A stretch of DNA of 64,000 bases from Filosporella fistucella. Lineage: Eukaryota > Ascomycota > Leotiomycetes > Helotiales. The translations under genes and the position numbers were made by a program. Positions 21,781 to 32,460 of this stretch are shown in pieces. Positions within the stretch are counted from its first letter, which is position 1. Every line of letters starts with the position of its first letter. The DNA lies in contig JAQJZZ010000002.1 of NCBI GenBank assembly GCA_030077755.1, positions 1,612,001-1,676,000 of the forward strand. Reading direction: 5' to 3'. The notes under the pieces were generated by a model that saw nothing but the letters and a program-made list of their open reading frames with translations, ran no database searches and was not told the origin of the DNA.

Positions 21781-22237
21781 ATGCATCTCCCAACAGCATT
21801 CTCATTCTTCCTTCTTCTCGCCACCTCTCTTGCTGCCCCAGCTCCTGCTCCCCTTCCAAACGAGGACATAACTACCGTCTCCGAGACCACCAATGTCGAT
21901 TCCGGTGCTGGTATTGCAGGAGCAACGGCGGATTGGTGTCAGTGCCGTCGTCCTTGCTATAACGCTGACTACTGCAACAATTGTGGCAATTTGGCGCCTT
22001 GGGAGTAAGTGCTATTTTCCGTTTCGTCCCATCTAGCACCTAGCCACCTTTCGCGTTTCGTCCTGAGGGTAAGGCGTGCTTGTATGGTGAACTTTGTCAC
22101 TCAGATATTGAAACCTTGTCATGGTTTGGAGTTCCAGGCATGCGTCGAATAGATATGGTAAACTGTGTACTAACATATGAATCTCCAGCCAATTCAACTG
22201 CATCACCAATCCTTGTTGTGAATGCCCACCTTGCTAA
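21781..22237 (+). CDS. Small secreted cysteine-rich protein (effector-like)
   Basis: Exons 21781-22004 and 22189-22237 give a 90-aa protein; the 184-nt intron ends CTCCAG and contains a CTAAC branch site. A clear signal peptide (MHLPTAFSFFLLLATSLAA) is followed by a Pro/Ala propeptide-like stretch and a mature domain with ten cysteines, including DWCQCRRPC, YCNNCGN and, after the splice, NPCCECPPC at the very C-terminus. Even cysteine number, small size and signal peptide fit fungal effectors or antimicrobial-type secreted peptides. No named family is recognised. The start is fixed by the signal peptide and by the first ATG after the leader repeat. The splice is supported because it adds four of the ten Cys and brings a stop at once. 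Confidence 0.75.
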
Positions 22238-22622
22238 GTTGAGGCTGCCGAGTAGCAGGAGATCGAGTCACGGCTGAGTTTGTGGCAGGCATGGAGCCAG
22301 GACACTCATTTTGATGGATCCGTTGAATTGAAGTATTTCGGTGATTTAAATCAAAGGCGGCGAAGTGGAGGGTGAAATGACGGAATGATGATTAAAGCGA
22401 TGGTTTGAGATAATAGCAATTACAGTGCCATGGCAACGACAGGACCCGAAAGCTATTTCCTTTCCAGCAACAATGAGTTGTGATACAAATGCCAATTCCC
22501 TCTTACCAACGCCGTGGTATCTATGTGTATAACAAGTACAATCGCTAACCAATTCCCTGAAATTCAGTCATTACTCCATGCTAAAATTACGTCCATCCCA
22601 ACTGGGCCCATCCAATACTCAT

Positions 22623-23380
22623 CTACTCTTCGTCCGGTGAGGGGCTTCTTTTCTTCGTCTCTCCATTTACTTCCACTCTGATCTTTCTCTTCCTAAATGT
22701 AGCACGTCCCATCGTCCTCATTCTAACCTCTTCTCCACCTCTCCTTCCATGACTTCCGTTCGCCCTCCTGTAATCCAAAACCGGTAATCTCTCTAATCCC
22801 ATCGCAACTCTCTCATGATTTTGTTCATCATCAGCATACAACTCGATGGGACTAGGGCCACTCGACTCGCATTCAAGTGGCAGGGAAGTGTCGGCTTCCA
22901 TAAGGTGTGCAGGAGATGAGGAAGTAGGACAAGAGAGCTTGAGATTGTCGATGGTGATGGAGTCTTGTCTTATGTGGCCAGGTACTGACGCTTTCGTATC
23001 TGGTATTGAGGGAAGAGGTTTGCTAATATATTTCATAATGGAGTCGGGATCACTTGGCGAATATGAAGCGTTCGCCGACGAGGGTTGTGTATCTCCTGTG
23101 TGCTCGGTTGTCTCATTCAGGGACAGTGTTGAGATATCCGGAGGGACAAGACCCCATTCATTAATACAGACTTGAATCTGGGATATCCTGGATAACGTTA
23201 GACAGCGGGCTGAGCGAACAGAAGAAAGACTTACGACACACACAGTCGACGTTCATAAAGCATCTCCACAATTTCTAACTCTGTTTTCCGCTCCCCCATG
23301 TAAAGCTGGGTGATCCATCCTCTGTGAAAGTTCAGAAGGTCCTCTACAGTGAATTCAACGTCTTGGATTTCCAGAGACAT
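22623..23380 (-). CDS. Clr5-like N-terminal domain protein
   Basis: Exons 23380-23235 and 23187-22623 (47-nt intron with CTAAC) give 236 aa. The N-terminal 60 residues (EDLLNFHRGWITQLYMGERK, ELEIVEMLYERRLCVS, then after the splice ISQIQVCINEWGL) follow the Clr5-domain pattern: a helix, LY-x-x-x-x-x-T-L-x-x-V, then a second helix ending in W-G. In S. pombe Clr5 this domain belongs to a heterochromatin-related factor; in filamentous fungi it is a common short DNA-binding-like module. The remainder is Ser/Pro/Asp-rich and disordered, with a basic C-terminal patch (RATFRKRKIRVEVNGETKKR) that could be a nuclear localisation signal. Role inferred as nuclear, possibly regulatory. Confidence 0.65.
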
Positions 23381-26300
23381 TTTTCAAATGGCGAAATTTT
23401 ATTGCTGCTTGACGTTTCAAGATGACCTTTGACAGATTGTCGGAACTTGATGGCGATTGGGTTTATTATAATATCCCCCCTCCATGGACCAGGGAAATCC
23501 AAAAACCAGGTTCATGTGATGGGCTCCAATTTCTTGGGACAAGGCGCTTTCTCCTCCCTCAGGAAACGTGAAATATCCGAATCGAGAAGGTCTTGCATGG
23601 AACACGGCACACGATCGAGCCTAAGACAAATCTGCAAGTTTGGGAATGTGAAGCTAGGCGGTACGTTTCCATACTCTGGTTGGATGCCCGTACGACTTCT
23701 TCAGGGGCACCCTACCTGAAAACCATTTTATCCGGTATTAACGCTGGATATATTCCATGACCACGGCGGTGGGATTGTCCAAAACCGCCTGCATGGTTTT
23801 GACCCACTTTGTTTGCGGTAGATGGTCTTCATGGTGCAGAAATGATAGATGATAGGATTGCTCTAGCATTGATAAGTTTGTCTATTGATTGAGGCCAGAC
23901 AAAGTCTACAGGCGGTGAGACATTTGGGGGAGGGGAATTAGTTTACAGATCTGCGGAGCTACATGCATCGAAACCTTGACAGTAGTCTAGCCGCATGAAT
24001 TGACAAGACTCTCGAACGCTGACGCACAGAGAGAAAGTTTGCCGAACATGCAAAGAAAGGCTTTTGGAACCGGGAGCCGTTGAGGTGTCTTTGGTGTATG
24101 ATCTTGCCACTGAAGGATGTTTTCCTGGTACTTTTGGCAGTACCATTGCCCGAAAGTGCTGGAAGGCTTATGGTACGATTTTGTTGTCCATTTTGACCGC
24201 TGTCATTTATTCTTGGATTTCAGTTTCTCTCCATGTTCAGGATTTTTTTTCTACGCCAGCCGTGCTAGCCGCTGGAGAAATCATACCTTCCCTATGCCAC
24301 TTCGTCAGATTTTCAATGATCGGCAGGCATGATTCATCGGCATCCGTTGAATTCATCTGACGGTGATTGATATATTGCAGTGAAAGTTCTCGATGTTATT
24401 AACCCTGATCTTTCGGATTGCCTAATACAGAAATGTTTTTACGACGATAAACGAGAAACCTTTCTCAAGCCCTGGCGTTGCATAAGCTGAGACTTGTCTT
24501 CGGCTCGAATAGCTTGTCCAAAAAAGCTTAGGACAGGAAAGTGTTGGTGCGGCCGCAGAAACATGATCCTGCATTTCATAAGTCAATGCCGAATGTGAGG
24601 TCGGTTCGGAACGCTTGTCTTTGGCGATTCGGGTGGAAATTGAATCGGATGGTACCTAGGTATGCCTCCTTGTAAGCCCTGGCCATCGGAAGCTCGAAGA
24701 GACATCAGATCAAAGCGTCGGTTTTTGTTACTGTTCAGAAGGATTCATCAACAAGGGCTTGAGATGGGCCCATGTAATCGGGCAGATTATTTGCAATCCA
24801 ATATGGGCGTCCTGGAACTTTGAACTGATCCAATTTATAAATTAATTGCCTGCAGCTGTTGGAACAGGGGCACCACGTGAATTCACGGTTCAACCAGGTG
24901 GGAGGGTCGAAAACGCGGATTCGGGACCCAATAGACAAGTTCTGTATGACAATGGATACATCGGAATTGAAAAGGCAGTCGAGTATTGTGTCTGCATACG
25001 CTGTTTGTCACATAATGTCCAGGTAAGCATGGAATGATGGAAGTCATTCTCGTGTGACCATCTACGCTGTTTCCTTCGGATAATTAGTAATTTTCTCACT
25101 CATATGATCTCTTGGCATCTACAGATCGAAAGACTAGCGGGAAGAGGTGTCTCAGCTCGGATCTCCTCTACTGGTGATTATTTTCGCTTCGAAAAAGCTG
25201 TCATCGTCCATATAGAGTGATTAGGAAACCAATCAACGAGGTGCCTTCGGGAAATCCTTGAGAGTATGAACGGAGGGGTTGGATGTTTTCTGAAAAGAAG
25301 ATCAAGGATGATGGAACATTCTCTTTCTCTTCCATGTTCAGGGTGATCTGTACGAGGCGCGCGCATCCTCGAACTCATGCAGCTTCCAACTTCAATCACC
25401 ATGATGATAACGGCTCATCGAAGCCCCAATTCTCCTCTCATTTCCAAATATCCAAACCAACATGCATGGAAGTCCGTGTGGAAGCTAGGAAGAAATCCAA
25501 GGAGATTGCCGGCATTTCGTCGTCTGGGGTATGGAACGACCAACAAGAAAGAAGCATTTCGGTGAAGTAATCTTCTGCAAACCTTCGGGATTACACAAAA
25601 CATACGATTTCCGAAGGCGGCAACCGACCCGGCGGGCGTTTGCAGAAGATCACTGTGAAGTCCAGAATGCCAAGGGGATCCTTTCGCGAAAATCCCAACT
25701 GTTGGAGACTTAAAGCAGGCATACTTGCGTACAGAGCCTCATTTCCTACATCATAGATCAAGTTGGTAGAATTTTGAACCGATTCAATCGGCAAGGTTGC
25801 CAAGATCTTTGAGTTTTGCTTTGTGATGTGTTCCAATATGTGATGTTTCCATATAGTGTTGTTACGTGCGTAAGAGCTTTTCTCTTATGACCCTCAGACA
25901 ATTAGGGCGGTTACCATACTTCAAGGCTTGTAGTCTCTGGGCACGTTCGCTTCAACGGAAATATTTGCCCCCTTGGTTTAAACCGCCATGATAATATCTA
26001 CAAAGTCGATAGTTTCTGACTCGTAAGCTAGTATGACGGGGGCGATTCCATTATTGAATAAACGACCGACTTCATTCGATCGACCTGGCGGGGTCAGAGT
26101 TCTACACGGCTGCCTTCGTCGTATTTTAATCGATTCGAAGTGCCGAACGACTTGCATATGCTCTCAAGTGACATCTGCATATTGAGGCTGAGTTATGCTT
26201 TATTGGTAGCACCTTTTAGGCCAACCTGAATATCTGGCAGGAAGAGCGAGGGTCGAGTGGAGTCAATGGACTTGCCAGCTTTTGAACATTGTCTCTTAGG

Positions 26301-27330
26301 TTGCCTGTATCGATGTAGCGGACGACCTCGTCGCCCGGAACGAAGCGTCACCAATGAGTAGACCCTATCAGGGGACTTGAGAGGGTGCTGGCACATTCAA
26401 ATGTAAGCCATGCCTCCTGTAATCTTTCGTGTCTTCCAGAAAGGAGGTCGACTATTTTGTGAGCGACACCATTTTTGTGTTGACACCGACGAGGACTAGC
26501 TCAGATGCGAAAGCTACAATCAACGAGCGCTATGGAGTTGGAAGAGTGTCCAAAGACAATAACAACTGGTATGGTTCTGTTAGTAATTTCCCAGCCCAGT
26601 CCTAAGATCATGATCATTTTATGAATATCTTGGATGGGGCCATTTCAGGATCCCAACTTTGTGGACTTGCCAGCAAGAGCTAGCATCGTCAGACGTCTTC
26701 CCATTTGTTATGGAAGGCTGGAAAGATCATGTTCTGACTTCATTCATTAGGGAAGGCGAATCAACGACCACTCGCCGATTTCAACCTGTCTCAGCGACTG
26801 TAGGAACGGAAAACAGCTTTGACGCATATTAAACAAAGTACTGGTAGACCTTTTCGTACCAAGATAGATATGGTCCGCGACAAGCTCGGCGTCACTCTTC
26901 AGTGCGGTAGTAGCTATTCATTCTGGATAATATCGATGTGGTAGCATGAAGTCGGTTCGAGACGAATGTGTTCGACCTGATTGTTTGTGACGTGGACAAA
27001 CAAAAACTGACAACAAATGAAATCTTCCATTTGCTCGCAAAGAAAAAGGAAAGAGTACCAACACACCCGGCGTAAAGGCTTGAGCATAACAGGAATATCG
27101 AGGCTTGTGTACAGGCAATATAATGACGTTTTCCATCTGCCACAACTAAAATGGCTCGAAGGAAGGCCTTTACTTCTTATTCCATCAGTAGTATCACATC
27201 GAAAGCTCTCTGACTATCAGCAAATCACACCTAATATTGACTCTAGCTTCCGACGAACCACGCCTTGCTCAGAAGTCTACCTGATGCTAAATGAATGCCA
27301 AACGCCTATTGTACAGTATAATGCATTTCA
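23381..27330. other. Gene desert of about 4 kb with no intact gene
   Basis: No frame exceeds about 120 codons and none carries recognisable motifs or joins across splice signals. Base composition is ordinary, so it is not an AT-rich RIP block. It holds one nested inverted repeat (25570-25650). It may contain a long non-coding transcript, an old degraded element or regulatory DNA; the sequence alone does not decide. Confidence 0.5.
25570..25650. repeat. Nested inverted repeat (possible hairpin)
   Basis: ATCTTCTGCAAAC at 25570-25582 pairs perfectly with GTTTGCAGAAGAT at 25638-25650. Inside it, CCTTCGG (25582-25588) pairs with CCGAAGG (25611-25617). The whole can fold into a stem with an inner hairpin. 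Confidence 0.5.
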
Positions 27331-28457
27331 TTATAGCTCCTCCTCCACATCCATCTTATCCCCATTCGCTTGACCATTAGCACCCGACCTGTCCTTTTCT
27401 TTCGGCGCGGATGCCTCCTTATCAATCATCTGTCTCGACACAGATACAATGTTGTCCTCGATGAGCTGTTGTCCAACATCTTCCAAATGCTTCTTCGGGT
27501 CCACCTTTCCAACATATCTTGTCTTCAATTGATCTTTGGTCAACTCAGTCTCTTCTTTGACTCGCTTTTCATAACCTTCAGCAAGTCCAACAAGTTTCTT
27601 TAATCTCTCGTTGTTTTTTCCACCCTCAACACGGAAATCATCCATCTGCAAACCCTCTGTCCAAACATGCTTGTGTAGGTTCATCAACATATTCTCCTCC
27701 AACGCAGTCTTCCTGTAATTGATGCCAATGCTGTAGTAGTGTCTATTGAGACCATGAATGAGTGCTTGGATGGAAGGTTTGTTGAGATGACCCAAATTTG
27801 AAGTACTCTGGCGTGGTTCTTGACCAAGCATAAGTGATTGTGGATTGATCAATCGAAAAGCATCAATAACAACTTTGCCCTTAACAGATTGGATGGGATC
27901 AACGACGACTGCAACAGCTCTAGGAGTCAATTGCTCGAAGGATTGTTGAGTGTTGATATCGACTGAAGACAACCAGCAACCAAAACCAGGATGTGAATGG
28001 TACCAACCAACGACAGTTTCTGGTCTATCTCTTAATTAGCATTGCCTCAGTGTACGAGGTCTTCTAAGCATACCTTCCCGTCTGCCGTAACATATCCATC
28101 ATCTTTGTCTGGAAAACAGGATCAACCGCCTCAACACTGACACCGGTACCACTCTGCGGCATAGCAAAGACATCAACTACCCGCACAGTGAAGTCATCTA
28201 CGAACTCTCCAAGCATCAAACCCATAACTTCCATAGGTACACCTGCCCTTCCATGTCGCAGCATCTTCAGTAGCGCAAGTGAGGATATGTAAACGGTTTC
28301 GGAATTATCGATGAGATTGGTGTTGTCCTATGGCCATGGCAGATTAGTTTCAGCTATTTCGATTGACAAGAAGCTCCATGTAGCTTTGAGAGCTTACAGA
28401 TCCACCAGGTCCACCCATGTTTCCAGCCGTAGCCAGCATTCGATTTAACCTCTCCAT
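27331..28457 (-). CDS. RPN11: 26S proteasome regulatory subunit Rpn11 (JAMM deubiquitinase)
   Basis: Rpn11 is the zinc metalloprotease of the proteasome lid that removes ubiquitin chains en bloc from substrates. Exons 28457-28398, 28327-28074 and 28024-27331 give 335 aa. The MPN+ domain is complete: [13 protein letters not shown] with the catalytic Glu at residue 53, and [14 protein letters not shown] with zinc His114, His116 and Asp127 (offset +5 from yeast). The first splice, after [14 protein letters not shown], and the second, just before the HSHP motif, both restore the family sequence exactly. The C-terminal half holds the lid-binding helices ([40 protein letters not shown]). The last 30 residues are a species-variable charged tail ending KMDVEEEL. 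Intact. It shares a 593-nt divergent promoter with the histone deacetylase gene. Confidence 0.97.
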
Positions 28458-29050
28458 CTTGGATTATGCGTGTATACTTGACTGTGAGAGACTCGAGTTT
28501 GTTCTGGGAGAAGATGTGGTGATATGAAAGTAGAATTGTTGCCACAAATAATCACTTTTGCCCTGGTGTTGATGCTGCTCCAAAAGCTCCAGGCATCTGG
28601 CGGTTCGCGTCGCGCTAGTCAGGGGAGTTGTCACCTGATCCCAGCCTTGTGCTTTCAGCCTCGGCCTAAAATCGGGCCTCTGTTACTTTGAGGCCCCGGA
28701 ATTTGCACAGGTAACTCATCGGACTACAAAACATGTTCACTTTAATGACAAGACAATAGTTGGCGCAATTCAAACTTCTTATTGTTGTTGACTTTTTCTC
28801 TACAGAAACGAAGCCTTCCCCAGCCCACGCTAACTATTGTCCCTGACACCAATAAGAACCCACGCCTCCCGGAGCTTCAAAACCACTTCTTCTTCCTCTA
28901 ACTCTTTCTCCCCACCATATCACAACCACCCTTTCCAGGTTGGCACAACTCATTGAAGTGTCGTCGCATTACATTGAACCTTTTATCTACAAACTCAGTA
29001 CAAACCCTTCACAAAACTCGATTTACTTTACCGTCTCAAAGGCTTCAAAG
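28458..29050. promoter_or_regulatory. Shared divergent promoter, RPN11 / RPD3-type deacetylase
   Basis: 593 nt between the two start codons. A pyrimidine-rich stretch (CACTTCTTCTTCCTCTAAC and onward, about 28885-28940) before the deacetylase ATG is typical of fungal transcription start regions. The RPN11 side has GTGGCAA (minus strand, near 28541), which is close to but not the yeast Rpn4 box. No further site is certain. Confidence 0.4.
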
Positions 29051-31214
29051 ATGTCGACCTCCTTTGGAGCGCCTTTGGACAATGTTCCAAATATGACAGC
29101 TTCCAATAAGAAGAGCGTTGCATACTTCTACGATTCCGATGTTGGAAGTTATGCATACGTCTCTGGCCATCCTATGAAGCCACATCGTATAAGATTGGCG
29201 CATTCGTTGGTTATGAAGTAAGTTGAATCCGGCCTCTTCTACCAGAAGTCCGAAAGGCGATTTGATGCCGAACACCCAAACTAACTCTTTCACAGCTATG
29301 GCATATATCACAAACTTGAAATCTATGTGCGTATTTCTCTCTCTTTGAGCTTTGCCATTGTGTTGCTTCTGCGGCGCATCTCGAATAATCCGAGCTGGTT
29401 ATGAAGTTCACTTTGCGACCAAGTCATTCAGATGGCCATCTCCATTTCAGTATGGCGCATCTGCCAGAATCATTTCTACCTCAACTTCCCTCTCGTTTCA
29501 AGAAAATTTGAATACTGCTGACTTTTATTACAGCGCGCAAAGCCGGCAACACGACACGAAATGACCCAATTCCACACCGATGAATACATCGATTTCCTAC
29601 AAAAAGTCACACCTGACAACATGGAGAGCTTCGGCAAAGAGCAAACCAAATTCAATGTTGGAGACGATTGTCCTGTTTTTGATGGCTTATTCGAGTTTTG
29701 TGGTATTAGTGCTGGTGGCAGTATGGAAGGTGCTGCTCGTTTGAACCGTGGTAAATGCGATATTGCAGTCAACTGGGCCGGTGGTCTTCATCACGCAAAG
29801 AAGAGTGAAGCATCCGGATTTTGTTACGTCAATGGTAAGCAATTTTGTCTACTCCACAGCAAAACTTACTGATTTGCCTAAGATATCGTTCTTGGCATTA
29901 TCGAGCTTCTCCGATTCAAGAAGAGAGTTCTTTACATTGACATTGATGTCCATCATGGTGATGGCGTCGAAGAGGCTTTCTACACCACTGATCGTGTCAT
30001 GACCGTCTCGTTCCACAAGTACGGAGAATATTTCCCAGGTACTGGTGAACTTCGCGATATTGGAGTAGGTGCTGGCAAAAACTATGCCGTCAACTTTCCA
30101 CTTCGAGATGGAATCGATGATGTTACTTACAAATCTATTTTCGAGCCAGTCATCAAGGTACGGACACTTCATCAACTTGCCCTCCACTTTCACGCGCTTT
30201 TCAAATCCCCTGATTTTTGAAAGTACTAAAAGATCGATCCTAACGTGAATTAGGCTGTAATGGACTACTACCAGCCCGAAGCAGTTGTTCTTCAATGTGG
30301 TGGTGACTCTCTATCCGGTGATCGTCTTGGTTGCTTCAATCTCAGCATGAAAGGTCACGCCAATTGCGTCAAATACGTCAAAAGCTTCAACCTACCTACT
30401 CTCGTCCTCGGAGGAGGTGGATATACTATGAGAAATGTTGCTCGTACTTGGGCTTATGAGACTGGTGTTCTTGTTGGTCAAGAACTCTCCCGCACGCTTC
30501 CATACAATGAGTATTATGAGGTAAGTTATCCCGTCAATTAATGAGTTTTTGTTTAACAGCCCACAGTACTATGGTCCTGATTATGAGCTCGATGTACGAT
30601 CATCTAATATGGATAATGCCAACTCAAAAGAATACTTGGAGAAAATCATGATCAAGTTGATTGAAAATCTCAAGAAGACAGCTCATGCTCCGTCTGTTCA
30701 ACTTACCGATGTCCCACGAACTACCATTACTGGTGGTGTAGATGACGATGAAGATGAGCTTGACGATGAGGATGAAGATAATAACAAAGATGTCCGCACC
30801 ACCAAACGGAGACGCGATCAACGCGTCTCTAGAGAGGAAGAATTCGAAGAAAGTGATGATGAAGAAGAGGCCAGAGAAAATGGCGTTAGCTCTGAAAACA
30901 GACCAACCAAACGCAGAAATATTATGGATAATATCAATCCAAACAGCGCCGCTTCAGATATTGAAATGGATACTGCTGAGGCCACACCCGCTCAAGTTGA
31001 GTCACCAAAGCCAGTGGAAGATGCTGAAGGTGACACGACCATGGACTCTGAGCCAAAACCAGTTGAAGAGCCAGCAACACTTGAAGAGCAAGAAGTCAAG
31101 CAGGAAGGTGTCGAAACTAACTCTGAGCCAAGTAAAGAGGTCGTTGAGACTACGGAAGTGACTGCTATGGATGAAGATGTGCCAAATTCTGGGGAGGCTG
31201 CAAAAGAAACCTAG
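29051..31214 (+). CDS. RPD3: Class I histone deacetylase, Rpd3/HDAC1 type
   Basis: Zinc-dependent lysine deacetylase, catalytic subunit of Rpd3/Sin3-type corepressor complexes in the nucleus. Six exons: 29051-29217, 29296-29326, 29534-29834, 29883-30157, 30254-30520, 30567-31214, giving 562 aa. The 31-nt second exon encodes only [10 protein letters not shown] and its edges. Active-site features: [18 protein letters not shown] (His152, His153), [16 protein letters not shown] (zinc Asp188 and His190), [17 protein letters not shown] (zinc Asp281) and [18 protein letters not shown] (catalytic Tyr). For the last intron two AGs are close; the second (30565-30566) gives the family sequence [18 protein letters not shown], the first breaks the frame. 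After about residue 395 a long acidic tail follows (runs of D/E mixed with KRRR patches and MDNINPN), much longer than the catalytic core needs and typical of filamentous fungi. Confidence 0.97.
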
Positions 31215-31726
31215 GCTTAGGAAATGTACAGTACTCTCAGGAATAGGTTCCATGGCGTTTAGGAGTGTTGAGTGCAAAGTGTTTAAGATTCCACTGGTAG
31301 CATGGAACTTGGTAAATCATGAAGACTTGCAAGATTGCAATGAGATTAGAATGAACAAAAAAGCCATTCCGCAACTCGTGATAGTTTTCAATACGAATTG
31401 ATCAGTACGATTCTGAAATGGGCTGCCTGACCACTTCTCCATTCTATGCAGCTCGACACCATGAATGCCAAATTTTCACTCAGTAATCACCAACTAAGAA
31501 TGCTCTCAATCTAGTTCCTCTGATTCTTTGATCAAAATGCATTTCATCTGCTGGAATTTCACGTTGTAAAAACTGGGGGCGATTCTCACTTTAGTGCGCT
31601 CGCTTAGCCCACAGCCCTAATTTTCTTTCAACACCAAGATTTCGCGACGACGAACCTCGAAATTCTTCCCCGCAACGAACCCATCCATCTTTGACTCTAC
31701 ACAGTTTTCAAAGATCTACCGTCGAG

Positions 31727-32460
31727 ATGGCAAAGATTTCGTACGTCTGCCCTTACTCTGCGCATTTCCGCCACGCAATTGCGAGCTCTGGAAGACGAGA
31801 AAGATAGACTCGAAATTGAAGATGCCAACACTGACAATTAAATAGACGTGGTGCCCCAGGTGGCAAGCTCAAGATGACTCTCGGTCTCCCAGTGTATGTT
31901 CGAATCTCGATTGAAATTCCTGTCGTCGAAAGATCAGCGAGCGCATAAAAAGGATATGGCTAATGGGATGGATAGTGGAGCAGTTATGAACTGCTGCGAC
32001 AACAGCGGAGCACGAAATCTTTACATCATTTCCGTTAAGGGTATCGGTGCGCGCCTGAACCGTCTGCCAGCTGGTGGCGTTGGAGATATGGTTATGGCTA
32101 CTGTCAAGAAGGGAAAGCCTGAGCTCCGAAAGAAGGTCATGCCCGCAGTGATCGTCAGACAATCGAAGCCATGGAGACGAACAGATGGTGTTTTCTTGTA
32201 CTTTGAGGATAACGCTGGTGTGGTGAGTGTAGTCTTTTCATGGAGGAAATTGAAATGGAGGGGTATAGTTTGATTGGAGAGTTTACTGATGATTTATTCA
32301 CAGATCGTCAACCCCAAGGGAGAGATGAAGGGATCTGCTATCACTGGACCTGTTGGAAAGGAGGCCGCGGAACTCTGGCCAGTGAGTATACTCAATTCCC
32401 GGGTAATTCAATCCTAACAAAAATCAGCGTATTGCCAGCAACTCTGGTGTCGTCATGTAA
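31727..32460 (+). CDS. RPL23: 60S ribosomal protein uL14 (L23), apparent one-base deletion near the start
   Basis: uL14 sits at the subunit interface of the 60S ribosome. Exons: 31727-31740, then 31861 (or 31847)-31893, 31976-32222, 32304-32381, 32428-32460. The core is intact: [99 protein letters not shown] and a final VVM. With the expected acceptor at 31845-31846, exon 2 begins CGTGGTGCCCCA (Arg-Gly-Ala-Pro), as the family requires. The next bases are GTGGC rather than GGTGGC, and the frame is lost. The later acceptor CAG at 31858-31860 restores the frame, giving [17 protein letters not shown] (134 aa) without the RGAPG segment. Either one G is missing from the assembly or the gene really uses the shorter form. 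A CCCTAA (TTAGGG) element lies at 31615-31620, a motif known in some fungal ribosomal-protein promoters. Confidence 0.93.
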
